Notes under the pieces: generated by a model
Databases searched by the model: none
Seen by the model: the letters and a program-made list of their open reading frames with translations, nothing else
What the model was told of the DNA's origin: nothing
Position numbers and translations under genes: made by a program
Assembly (NCBI GenBank): GCA_964429355.1
Contig: CAYSCH010000427.1
Span: 1 to 7,705, forward strand
Reading direction: 5' to 3'
Length of the DNA stretch: 7,705 nt
Source: JAAYAY01 sp964429355
Lineage (GTDB): Bacteria > Planctomycetota > Planctomycetia > Pirellulales > Thermoguttaceae
In this document: positions 1 to 6,817 of the stretch, piece after piece
Layout: each line of letters begins with the position of its first letter
How positions within the stretch are numbered: the stretch's first letter is position 1

Positions 1-81
1 TGTAACCGAAGCAGTGCCTGCTCGGTCGTCTGTCCGAGAAACGGGTCCTTTGTTGGGACACTGCAACAACGACCGACCTAA

Positions 82-110
82 CCTGCCCGGTGCTGCCAGC
101 CTACGGCAGG
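82..110 (-). other. Weak hairpins downstream of the zinc-ribbon gene
   Basis: CCTGCC (82-87) can pair with GGCAGG (105-110), or CTGCC (93-97) with GGCAG (105-109). They lie about 80 bp after the zinc-ribbon gene's stop on the minus strand. Only a TTAGGT follows, not a true T-run, so a terminator role is possible but poorly supported. The rest of 1-189 shows no gene. Confidence 0.2.
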
Positions 111-189
111 AATCTCACCGCAAAATCGGTCCCGTAGCACTGGACTAGGTCGAGCGAGTGGTTCGACGATCCGCGTTCGCGAGATCGCT

Positions 190-582
190 TCAGCCGTTGT
201 GCCAGTCATGCCCGCACCACAAACACTGACGCGACGCCGGTGTCTTGACGATTCTATTACAGACAGGGCAACGGTTGGGTCGCACTTTCCCACGTGCGAA
301 CGCCGAATCGATTCGCCGAAACATCTCCTCCTGGAACGTAACCAGACTGTTCGAGTCATTGCCTATTGCGTCCCGGATCGCATCGTCAATTTCGACCTCG
401 GATTCGCGTAAAGCGCGAAGGGCCCACGTGGGTGGGTTGTGACCCGATTCCTCGATCTTATGCTTCGCCTTTTCCCGCTTGATGCCGAGTTGTATCGCCT
501 GCTCTTCAAAGGGTGATAGGAAGAAGTGCCGGTTACGCCGAATGTACTCCTCCAGGGCTTGTTCGTCGTCGTAATCGAACAC
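190..582 (-). CDS. Hypothetical protein with C-terminal zinc ribbon
   Basis: About 130 residues, function unknown. Residues 1-95 are helical and charged (DDEQALEEYIRRNRHFFLSPFE ...). The C-terminus is a compact zinc-binding unit: CPVC (Cys105, Cys108), then RQCLWCGHDWH (Cys120, Cys123, His125, His128). I recall this ending on small planctomycete proteins of no assigned role; it may bind zinc to contact protein or nucleic acid. The start is uncertain. I favour the GTG at 582 because GCGAGG lies eight bases upstream and it follows the membrane gene's stop. A TTG at 654 would add 24 residues and overlap that gene by about 40 bases; the added stretch (Thr/Ser/Ala/Leu-rich) shows no domain character. 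TGA stop at 190-192. Confidence 0.7.
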   Translation of the reverse strand: MFDYDDEQALEEYIRRNRHFFLSPFEEQAIQLGIKREKAKHKIEESGHNPPTWALRALRESEVEIDDAIRDAIGNDSNSLVTFQEEMFRRIDSAFARGKVRPNRCPVCNRIVKTPASRQCLWCGHDWHNG

Positions 583-613
583 TGATGTCGCCTCGCTGTA
601 CAACACCGCTTGG

Positions 614-943
614 CTAAGGGCCAGGGTGGTAGAAGACGTATGTTGCCACGGCAACTGCTATTCCAAGCAGGACCAGCCAACCGCTGACGTAGACTTCGAC
701 CGGTGGCGTGGGACGGTCCACCCAACGAGGAACTCCTTGACCGAGAGGCCTGGGGCAGCCGATCAAGACGACCGCAACAAGAAGAAGCACACCAATGAAG
801 GCCGCGAGCCGCAGATCTCCGTAAAGGATGAGGGCTCCCATGCTGCCTGCCGCGATGCAACCAGCGGCGACCAAATCCCAGCGTTTTCGGCAAATTGCCT
901 TCTTACTCGGCTTAGTTCTGGTTTGTTCGTCAGAAAGACCCAT
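614..943 (-). CDS. Hypothetical small membrane protein, three predicted helices
   Basis: This is a 109-residue protein of unknown function. A basic, polar N-terminus (residues 1-22, rich in Lys/Arg/Thr) is followed by hydrophobic segments at about 24-41, 45-63 and 84-105. TM1 and TM2 are joined by a short GDLR turn; a Pro/Arg-rich loop (CPRPLGQGVPRWVDRPTPP) precedes TM3. The positive-inside rule puts the N-terminus in the cytoplasm. The ATG at 943 is chosen because AGGAAGGAC lies directly before it; an ATG four codons upstream (955) has no ribosome site and is part of that same purine tract. TAG stop at 614-616. It lies between two other small genes on the same strand and could form an operon with them. 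Confidence 0.75.
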   Translation of the reverse strand: MGLSDEQTRTKPSKKAICRKRWDLVAAGCIAAGSMGALILYGDLRLAAFIGVLLLVAVVLIGCPRPLGQGVPRWVDRPTPPVEVYVSGWLVLLGIAVAVATYVFYHPGP

Positions 944-1042
944 GTCCTTCCTCATTTGATGACGTATCGACCAACGCCATTCTGGCGAACCGTCAACTTT
1001 GTGTCAAAACCGGTCCTTTCTCGGGGCGCGGCCATCGCCCTT

Positions 1043-1393
1043 TCAGTGCACCAAGTGCGCCCGCGCCAGTTCCCTGATCTTGTCCCATTCGAAGTGCGTC
1101 ATGAAACCTTTATTCGTCCAGAACCACTCATCGAACGACTCCCCGCCCCGACTATACCGGCAGAGAATCTCATCGATTTCGGTGACAACCCGCATCACCT
1201 CAAGGTCGGCTGCTTTCGGGTACTTTTCGAGGATACATGTTCGGAAATGATCCAAGTGATTGGCCAGGTCGTCCTGGATGGAAATGTGGCCAAGCCGACT
1301 GATCGTATTCTCGGGATCGTCGGCGAAATCGGCCAGCACCGAGTAGAGTTGACCGAACCACCAATAATCGCATTCCCTGATGTCATCTACCAT
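1043..1393 (-). CDS. Hypothetical acidic protein, 116 aa
   Basis: I do not recognise a named family. The protein is acidic and rich in aromatic residues: DYWWFGQLYSVL near the start and FDEWFWTNKGFMTHFEWDK near the end, with many Asp/Glu between. It is predicted mainly helical, soluble, without signal peptide or membrane helix. Size, charge and aromatic content resemble bacterial immunity proteins or small adaptor proteins, but that is a weak resemblance. The only in-frame start is the ATG at 1393, since a TAG lies about 30 bases upstream with no ATG, GTG or TTG between. It has no clear Shine-Dalgarno. Codon use looks natural, with many C/G third positions. An opposite-strand frame covers the same bases but is judged a shadow. 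It is followed 99 bp later by the membrane protein gene. Confidence 0.75.
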   Translation of the reverse strand: MVDDIRECDYWWFGQLYSVLADFADDPENTISRLGHISIQDDLANHLDHFRTCILEKYPKAADLEVMRVVTEIDEILCRYSRGGESFDEWFWTNKGFMTHFEWDKIRELARAHLVH

Positions 1394-1825
1394 CGGACAA
1401 ACGCACTCATCTGACTTCTTCTTCTACGCCGATTACCCTCTGCCGGACGGTACGGCGAACCAATGGCAATAAACTAACCTGATCTGGAGAGGCACACAAC
1501 CTGCGAGGAGTCCCATCAAACCTTGGATTCTCGGAACACGGATCCGGCCCGAATCGAGCTTGCCCGGTCCGGCCTGGAATCCGGCCGTCAAATCCCCCCA
1601 GCAGAGGAGTCTCTGCTTTTGTGTCGTTTATCGGTGGTTTTCTGGTGCGTCCCACGTACGACGGGTAGATGAGACAATACGTCTCCTGCCAGACGCCTGG
1701 GATAGGGCCGGGCTCCAGACTAGGGCATCACTCAGGTCTTTCACGCCAATGATTGAGCGAGGACTTCGAGCAATTGGGCGCCCCTTATCTCTGCCGAATT
1801 ACCATCACCGTAGGAGGACGCTGTG
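1394..1825. other. Non-coding region between kinase pair and small-gene cluster
   Basis: These 432 bp have no credible gene. Frames open here have Arg/Pro-rich translations typical of chance. I see one terminator-like hairpin (1600-1620, plus-strand polarity), three copies of TCCGGCC (1543-1549, 1568-1574, 1580-1586), and a small palindrome GAGAC-AATAC-GTCTC (1671-1685). No T-tailed hairpin follows the kinase stop on the minus strand. A promoter for the 116-residue gene should lie here, but I cannot pick a convincing one. Confidence 0.6.
1600..1620 (+). terminator. Terminator-like hairpin with T-run, no obvious gene
   Basis: AGCAGAG, loop GAGT, CTCTGCT, then TTTTGTGT on the plus strand: a seven-pair stem with a short T-run. 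Read on the minus strand it is followed by GGGGGG, so it would not end minus-strand transcripts in the classic way. There is no plus-strand gene for it to serve, so its role is unclear; it might stop antisense transcription towards the kinase genes. Confidence 0.3.
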
Positions 1826-3052
1826 CTAGCCGACCACCATCGAGTCATCGCCGGACATCCGACTCTTGGCATAGGGATACAGGACGGCATACATCTCCGC
1901 GGCGGTTTCGAAACGATCGCTCGGCGACTTGGCCATGGCCTGCTCAATGATGGCCACGAGAGCGTCGGGGATATCGGGGCGCAGCGAACTCAACGGCTCC
2001 GGCGGGTCCTTGACGATCTTCGAGAAGGTCTCTTGGAGAGAACCGATTTCAAAAGGTGGTTTGCCGGCCAGAAAACGATACAAGGTGGCGCCGGTCGAAT
2101 AGATGTCGACGGCAGGACCCGCGTGGCGGCAGCTTTCGAGTTGCTCCGGGGCGACGTAGGCCAAGGTGCCGCGGAACTCGCGTGAGCCGGTCAGGTCGAT
2201 CAGCCCGGTCCCTTCGAAACTCTTGGCCAAGCCGAAGTCGGCGAGTCGCGTCCGTTTGCGATCGTGCTCCTGGGCGACAAGGATGTTGCTGGGTTTCACG
2301 TCGCGGTGTACGATGCCCTGCTCGTGAATGTAGGCCAACGCCTGCAGCGTCTGACAAACCACGCCGCAAAGGAACTGGACGCCTTCTGGGGTTTGTCGCT
2401 CGGCCAGCAAATCGTTCCAAGGTATGGCGTCGATGTACTGCATGATCATAAACACGTCGTCGCCGGTCATGCCTATCTCATAGAACTCAACGATTCGCTT
2501 GTGACGCAGCTTGCTCAAGGCCGATGCCTCCCGCAGGAACAACCGCCGCGCCTTGTCGTTCACTCGTCTATTGGGACGCAGCAGTTTGATAGCCACGACT
2601 GTGTCGGGGCGATCTTGACGCGAAGCCTTGTAGACAACAGCCACGCCGCCTCGTCCCAGCTCCTCCATGATCGTGAAACCCGGAATGACCGGTGGATTCT
2701 CCAATTCGAAGGCAGTCGATTCATCCACGTCGGATTCGTGGAGTTGTGTTTGTGCCAAAGTAGGATCTTCGAGAGTCTTCATAGGCGTTTCGGCCGGCGT
2801 GGACCGAAACACGCGCAGAATCGCCTCGGGGTATTCGGGAAAACGAGCCAGAAACTCCTCCATCACGGCCGTCTTGTTCTGCTCACACCGCTTGGTTACC
2901 TCGCACTCAAGCAAATGGGCAAACAGGGCGCCCCGATGCTCTTCGGGTAGCTCCAGCAGCATCCTGGCGATATCCGGTCGCCGCCCGGCATCCCAGACAG
3001 TACAGAAGGCTCGGCCGATCTGCTCGATACGCGTCCTCCAATCCTCGGTCAT
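1826..3052 (-). CDS. Soluble Hanks-type Ser/Thr protein kinase
   Basis: This 408-residue kinase has no membrane helix or signal peptide and should be cytoplasmic. Residues 1-85 form a helical extension (WDAGRRPDIARML ... EEFLARFPEYPEA) of the sort I recall at the N-terminus of many planctomycete kinases. A Thr/Glu-rich linker follows. The kinase domain runs about 125-392: GRGGVAVV loop (133-140), Lys156 in VAIKLL, alphaC Glu175, HRDVKPSN (Asp251, Lys253, Asn256), DFGLAK (Asp272), GTLAYVAPE (Glu303), IX-helix Asp316 and a DRF near 379. All catalytic residues are present. The third loop Gly is Ala138, which active kinases of this group can tolerate. The C-terminal tail is only about 16 residues. 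The start is fixed by the ATGA overlap with the membrane kinase and by a GAAGAGG site. Its location suggests it acts with that kinase, as substrate, activator or second relay step; this is inference from gene order only. TAG stop at 1826-1828. Confidence 0.93.
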   Translation of the reverse strand: MTEDWRTRIEQIGRAFCTVWDAGRRPDIARMLLELPEEHRGALFAHLLECEVTKRCEQNKTAVMEEFLARFPEYPEAILRVFRSTPAETPMKTLEDPTLAQTQLHESDVDESTAFELENPPVIPGFTIMEELGRGGVAVVYKASRQDRPDTVVAIKLLRPNRRVNDKARRLFLREASALSKLRHKRIVEFYEIGMTGDDVFMIMQYIDAIPWNDLLAERQTPEGVQFLCGVVCQTLQALAYIHEQGIVHRDVKPSNILVAQEHDRKRTRLADFGLAKSFEGTGLIDLTGSREFRGTLAYVAPEQLESCRHAGPAVDIYSTGATLYRFLAGKPPFEIGSLQETFSKIVKDPPEPLSSLRPDIPDALVAIIEQAMAKSPSDRFETAAEMYAVLYPYAKSRMSGDDSMVVG

Positions 3053-3066
3053 GGCTTTGCCTCTTC
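3049..3066 (-). promoter_or_regulatory. ATGA stop/start overlap with Shine-Dalgarno, translational coupling
   Basis: On the minus strand the bases 3052-3049 read ATGA: the ATG starts the second kinase and the TGA ends the first. A GAAGAGG lies seven bases before the ATG, inside the end of the upstream gene. This arrangement usually gives coupled translation and fairly fixed protein ratios. Confidence 0.85.
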
Positions 3067-6000
3067 AGTCACTTCTTCCTTCGCTACTTCCGGCCAATGA
3101 ATCACCGCCAGCGCGGGATCATTTCTCCATCCGTACTTCTCTTCCATTTCGTGGGGCCAGAGCGTCTCTTGGCCGTTCTGGGTTTCTACGACATAGACGA
3201 TCTGGCTTCGTGCGTCCGACGTGCTGATGTAGTGTCCTTCCGGCGATATGGTCATGTTTCGTTTCTCGTCAACCAGGAGGACGGTTGCGAACCTCGCGCC
3301 GGTTTCAAGATTGACGAAGTACATGGCTCCACTATCGGTGAAAAGCATGAATCTCCCCAGGGGATCGAAGTCGGCGGATGAACTGCGGGGCCGGTCGCAC
3401 TCAATCCGCTTCACCTCTTTCCGCTTGCGGTCCACGTGGTAGACCTGTCCGGTATCAAGCGAAGCGTAAACCTTGCTTCCGTCGGGTGACCAACTCAGTC
3501 TGCCGAACCCCGTCACGCCGCCTGCAATTTGATAATGACTCTCAAGCCTTCCGGTCGTCGATTCAAGGAACCAGAGCCTCTTCTCGCTCAGGACAGCGAT
3601 CGACTCGCCGTTGGGTGAGTAGGCTGAATCACTGATCATCGAATCTGCCTCATCGATACTGAGATCGAAGAGCTTATTCCCGGAAATCGACCTGTATACG
3701 GCCTTGCCGCAAACAAACCGCTGGCCATCGAGTGACCAAGCGACAGGCCCACTCGCCGTCGGTAGACGGTACAGAACTCGGCCCGTTACTGTGTCAGCCA
3801 AAACGGCGCTCTGAGGTTCACTGCTAATGAGCAAACGCCGCCCGTCCGGTGCCCATGCCGGGGCACCACTGCATTGCCAAGAGAAATTGCGAGTTTGGCC
3901 TGTGTTAACATTGATGATCGAAGCCTCAATCCCTGAATACGCCAGGATCGACCCTGTTCGTGTCCACGCCAGTCCACCAAGAATTGCTGCAGGGAAAGTC
4001 GCGTATTTCTGAAGGTCGTCCAATCGCAAAACGCGAATTCCCAATGATTCGTGGTAGGATGCGACAGCAGAACCAAGCGGGGAAATCGAAACCGGAGAAC
4101 AATCCGGTACGCCACCGATAATGGTACTCTTCAAGTCACCATCTGTGACTACAATACATGATTTTTGTCGTACTCCATGCCCGACAAGGCTTCGTCCGTC
4201 TGGCGAGAAACAGACATATTCGGTCTGGAATTCATCGCTTCCTGCCCCTCCCCCTGGTAACTCGATTCTTCTCCCGGAAGACGGTTCCCACAAGACCGAT
4301 AATGCGTAACCCGAGATCAGTAACCGTCGTGAGTCACGGCTCCAACACCGCAAGGTGTATCCAATACGGCGAAATGCCCAGTCCCCCTGAAAGTGCGCAA
4401 ACACCTCGCCGGAGTCCTCACTGTAGAGAACGATACCCTTGTCGTCAGGAAGCTTTCCGTCTACCTGGACTGCCAGAACCTTGCCATCGGGCGACCACCG
4501 CAAAACTTCCACTCGTCGTGGACCGTGCCCCTTTAGCGAGCGGATCAAGCTGCGATCCTGAACATCCCAGATCTCTACCGACTCGTTTGCTGCGATCGCA
4601 AGTCTTCGCGAATCAGGGTGCCACTCGCATTCACGATAGATCCAACTACGATCCACGAGGTTATCCCACTTTCCCGCATCAACATCATAGATATCACCTC
4701 CGCTGGCGATGTACTTGCCGTCAGGGCTCCAGACTATCTGGCCACCACGCTCTGTAGTCGCGATGCATTTTGGGGAGGGTTCGATTTGCCAGATCTTGAG
4801 TAGCCCCAACGAACTCACGGCCAGCCTTGTGCTATCCGGAGACCATGCCATGCAAGAGGCAGAATACGTTTCGGTGGGACACACGATCACATGTCTCAAT
4901 TGTCGCATCTGGGCTTCCCAAAGCTGCACGGTTCCTTGCTCGCCTGCAACTGCGAAGTACTTTCCGTCCGGACTGAACTTGATGTCTACAATGTCACCCC
5001 GCATTCTCACCGTCTCAATGGTCCATGAGTCCACTCCGGAGATCGAGGCAGGTTGGGACACCAATGCCCGGGGATTGAGCGATGGACTCGGCTGCGGTTC
5101 TGGTGGTGCCCGCTCGTCCACTGTTGGCGCCACAATTCGGGGCTCAGCCGGAGGAGCGAGGTCGTCCTCAGGTTCCCCCAACTTCTCTTGAAGGGCGGCC
5201 AACTGCTTTTCGGCAGCCTCGATTCGCGCCTGCGCAGCAGCCCGTTCTTCTGCCGTCGCAGCCTCCGCCAATGCTTCCTTTGCAACCGCCAACTCCTGTC
5301 GAGTTTCTGCCAACTCTCGCTTGAGCCTCTCCAAGTCCGATTCGGCCTGGCCGAGCTTCGATTCGGTCTGGCCGAGCTTCGATTCGGTTTGCTGCTTCTG
5401 TGTCTGGGCTACATCGCGTTCGCTGCTTGACGAGAAGAACGCCGAAAGTGCGATGCCAGATACAGCCACCAGAACCACGGCCGTGAGCGACACGCCGGCC
5501 AGCGCAGGATTCCTCCGGCACCATCTCGCCACTCGTTCACTCGGGCCCATTGGGCGAGCCGAAATCGGTTTGTCGTCCAGCCAACGATGCAAGTCGCTGG
5601 CCATGGCCTGACAGCTTTCGTATCGACGCTCTGGTTCTTTCGACATGGCCCGAAGACAGATCGTTTCGAGGTCGAGCGGCACTGAGGGATTGATCTGTCG
5701 CGGTGGGGTCGGCTCGCGACTTAGGATGGCCTGCATCACCTCCATGAGCGAGCCTTGGAAAGGCCGCTCGCCACACAGCAGCTCGTACAGAACCACCCCA
5801 AGACTGTACTGATCGCTGGCCGGTCCGGCCTTGTCAGCCCCTTGACCCGCTTGTTCAGGTGACATGTAGGCCGGTGTCCCCGTCAGCGAGCCCTCCTGCG
5901 TAAGGTGCTCATCGACGTAGTCCATCCGTGCTAGGCCGAAATCCATCAGCATCGCCTGCCCCAGCGGGTCGATCATCACATTCGACGACTTCACGTCGCG

Positions 6001-6576
6001 ATGGACGATCCCTTTCATGTGGGCATTGTGTAACGCGTCGGCCAGATCGCGAACGATCCTGGCGGCCTGCCGGAAATCAAGCCCGGCTTGCCCTATCTTG
6101 TCGTCGAGCGTTTCGCCTTCGATGAAGGCGGAGGCAATGTAGAGATGTTTGCCAGCGCTGCCGGTTTCAAAGACTGGCACAATGTGTGCGTGCTGCAATT
6201 GGGCGGCGGCCTTCGGCTCGCGCAGAAACCGGGCCTTCGCCTGCTCGCTCATCACCACGCCAGACCGCGGCACCTTAAGTGCCACTTCCCGCTCGAGCGT
6301 CGGATCGTAGGCTCGATACACGGTGCCAAAGGCGCCGGAACCGACCTGCGCTCGGATCTCAAACCGTCCGAACTTCTGGCCCTTGGGCTGCGCCGGTTCT
6401 GCTGATTTCGTCGGCGTTGGATGGGTTTCATCCGTTGGCGCGTTGTCGAGCGTTTCGGCCACCAATTCGAAGGGCTGGCCACAACGTTTACAGGCCGTTT
6501 TCTTCCCAAGTTGGGAAGACTCGACCGAGTAAGTCTGCCCACAGTCCTTGCGCGGACAGCGAACGTTGATCTTCAT
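3049..6576 (-). CDS. Membrane Ser/Thr protein kinase with zinc ribbon, coiled coil and WD40 repeats
   Basis: This 1175-residue Hanks-type (PknB-like) kinase phosphorylates Ser/Thr on unknown targets. Residue order: zinc ribbon 1-40 (Cys7, Cys12, Cys29, Cys32); linker rich in Pro/Thr; kinase domain about 70-335 with GSGAFGTV loop (79-86), Lys101 in VALKV, alphaC Glu120, HRDVKSSN (Asp194), DFG (Asp212) and SPE (Glu241); one membrane helix about 359-381; Gln/Glu/Lys-rich coiled coil about 383-470; Pro-rich linker; then about 15 WD40-like repeats from 527 to 1132, marked by (F/W)SPDG turns. The tail holds KYGWRNDP, which I recall from other planctomycete repeat proteins. The helix places the kinase inside the cytoplasm and the coiled coil plus propellers outside, as in a receptor. 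All catalytic residues are present, so it should be active. ATG at 6576 is chosen for its ribosome site and because the zinc ribbon starts at once. Its TGA overlaps the next kinase's ATG. The ligand is unknown. Confidence 0.93.
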   Translation of the reverse strand: MKINVRCPRKDCGQTYSVESSQLGKKTACKRCGQPFELVAETLDNAPTDETHPTPTKSAEPAQPKGQKFGRFEIRAQVGSGAFGTVYRAYDPTLEREVALKVPRSGVVMSEQAKARFLREPKAAAQLQHAHIVPVFETGSAGKHLYIASAFIEGETLDDKIGQAGLDFRQAARIVRDLADALHNAHMKGIVHRDVKSSNVMIDPLGQAMLMDFGLARMDYVDEHLTQEGSLTGTPAYMSPEQAGQGADKAGPASDQYSLGVVLYELLCGERPFQGSLMEVMQAILSREPTPPRQINPSVPLDLETICLRAMSKEPERRYESCQAMASDLHRWLDDKPISARPMGPSERVARWCRRNPALAGVSLTAVVLVAVSGIALSAFFSSSSERDVAQTQKQQTESKLGQTESKLGQAESDLERLKRELAETRQELAVAKEALAEAATAEERAAAQARIEAAEKQLAALQEKLGEPEDDLAPPAEPRIVAPTVDERAPPEPQPSPSLNPRALVSQPASISGVDSWTIETVRMRGDIVDIKFSPDGKYFAVAGEQGTVQLWEAQMRQLRHVIVCPTETYSASCMAWSPDSTRLAVSSLGLLKIWQIEPSPKCIATTERGGQIVWSPDGKYIASGGDIYDVDAGKWDNLVDRSWIYRECEWHPDSRRLAIAANESVEIWDVQDRSLIRSLKGHGPRRVEVLRWSPDGKVLAVQVDGKLPDDKGIVLYSEDSGEVFAHFQGDWAFRRIGYTLRCWSRDSRRLLISGYALSVLWEPSSGRRIELPGGGAGSDEFQTEYVCFSPDGRSLVGHGVRQKSCIVVTDGDLKSTIIGGVPDCSPVSISPLGSAVASYHESLGIRVLRLDDLQKYATFPAAILGGLAWTRTGSILAYSGIEASIINVNTGQTRNFSWQCSGAPAWAPDGRRLLISSEPQSAVLADTVTGRVLYRLPTASGPVAWSLDGQRFVCGKAVYRSISGNKLFDLSIDEADSMISDSAYSPNGESIAVLSEKRLWFLESTTGRLESHYQIAGGVTGFGRLSWSPDGSKVYASLDTGQVYHVDRKRKEVKRIECDRPRSSSADFDPLGRFMLFTDSGAMYFVNLETGARFATVLLVDEKRNMTISPEGHYISTSDARSQIVYVVETQNGQETLWPHEMEEKYGWRNDPALAVIHWPEVAKEEVTEEAKP
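5338..5379 (-). repeat. 21-bp tandem repeat inside the coiled coil
   Basis: Two 21-bp units (5338-5358 and 5359-5379) differ at one base, and a third, partial unit starts at 5380 (CGATTCGGTTTGCTG). In the kinase frame each unit encodes one heptad: TESKLGQ, TESKLGQ, AESDLER. The unit length keeps both reading frame and coiled-coil register, so gain or loss of units would only lengthen the outside stalk. Confidence 0.85.
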
Positions 6577-6578
6577 TT

Positions 6579-6586
6579 CTCCCCTC
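6579..6586 (-). promoter_or_regulatory. Ribosome binding site that fixes the large kinase start
   Basis: On the minus strand TGAGGGGAGAA directly precedes the ATG at 6576. The GAGG lies six bases from the start codon. The in-frame ATG 69 bases further upstream (6645) has no such site and would add 23 residues without domain character, so 6576 is preferred. Confidence 0.75.
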
Positions 6587-6667
6587 AAGATTTCCCGGTT
6601 GATTGCGTCACAGCAGCCGGCTCTTGACCAGCCAAAGTCTACCATAACAGCGCGGCAACGGCACTGA

Positions 6668-6704
6668 CTGATACACCTGGCGGCGAGCAGGTGTCAAGGT
6701 GTCC
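6668..6704 (-). promoter_or_regulatory. Candidate promoter with operator-like inverted repeat for the kinase pair
   Basis: Read on the minus strand, TTGACA (6697-6692) and TATCAG (6673-6668) are separated by 18 bases, a reasonable sigma-70 type arrangement. The spacer lies within a perfect seven-base inverted repeat: ACACCTG (6673-6679), eight bases, then CAGGTGT (6688-6694). Next to it AGGTGTC occurs again, giving a tandem pair AGGTGTCA / AGGTGTCC (6689-6704). So three copies of the hexamer AGGTGT, one inverted, cluster on the promoter. This suggests a dimeric DNA-binding regulator site covering the -35/-10 region. The -10 match is modest, and planctomycete promoters are poorly defined. The site is about 90 bp upstream of the kinase start. 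Confidence 0.4.
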
Positions 6705-6817
6705 CCCGTCCCAACAATCCTTCGATTGCCGATACAGAACGTTCCCCAGCCGTTTCTGATCGCAATTCTACGTCGGCGAGTCCCAAAGGACCATCTCATA
6801 ATCAAAGGCCCGAGAAC

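Noticed and set aside
23..75. Inverted repeat CGGTCGT / ACGACCG at the left edge.
   Set aside because: Only seven bases with a 39-base spacer, which is expected by chance at this composition.
363..893. A 176-codon minus-strand frame overlapping the membrane and zinc-ribbon genes.
   Set aside because: The translation is Arg/Ser/Pro-rich with no domain character and competes with two better-supported frames.
626..1414. A 262-codon plus-strand open frame antisense to two small genes.
   Set aside because: It has no family motif, no ribosome site that I can see, and crosses the intergenic gap. The minus-strand frames beneath it have membrane helices, natural codon use and better starts, so the plus frame is a shadow.
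1407..1655. An 82-codon minus-strand frame upstream of the 116-residue gene.
   Set aside because: Arg/Pro/Gly-rich low-information translation with no homology I can recall; typical of chance openness in GC-rich DNA.
2264..2950. A 228-codon plus-strand open frame.
   Set aside because: It lies wholly antisense to the soluble kinase, whose catalytic motifs are unmistakable.
6577..6645. Upstream ATG at 6645 as the start of the large kinase.
   Set aside because: It lacks a ribosome site; the ATG at 6576 has one at good spacing and starts right at the zinc ribbon.
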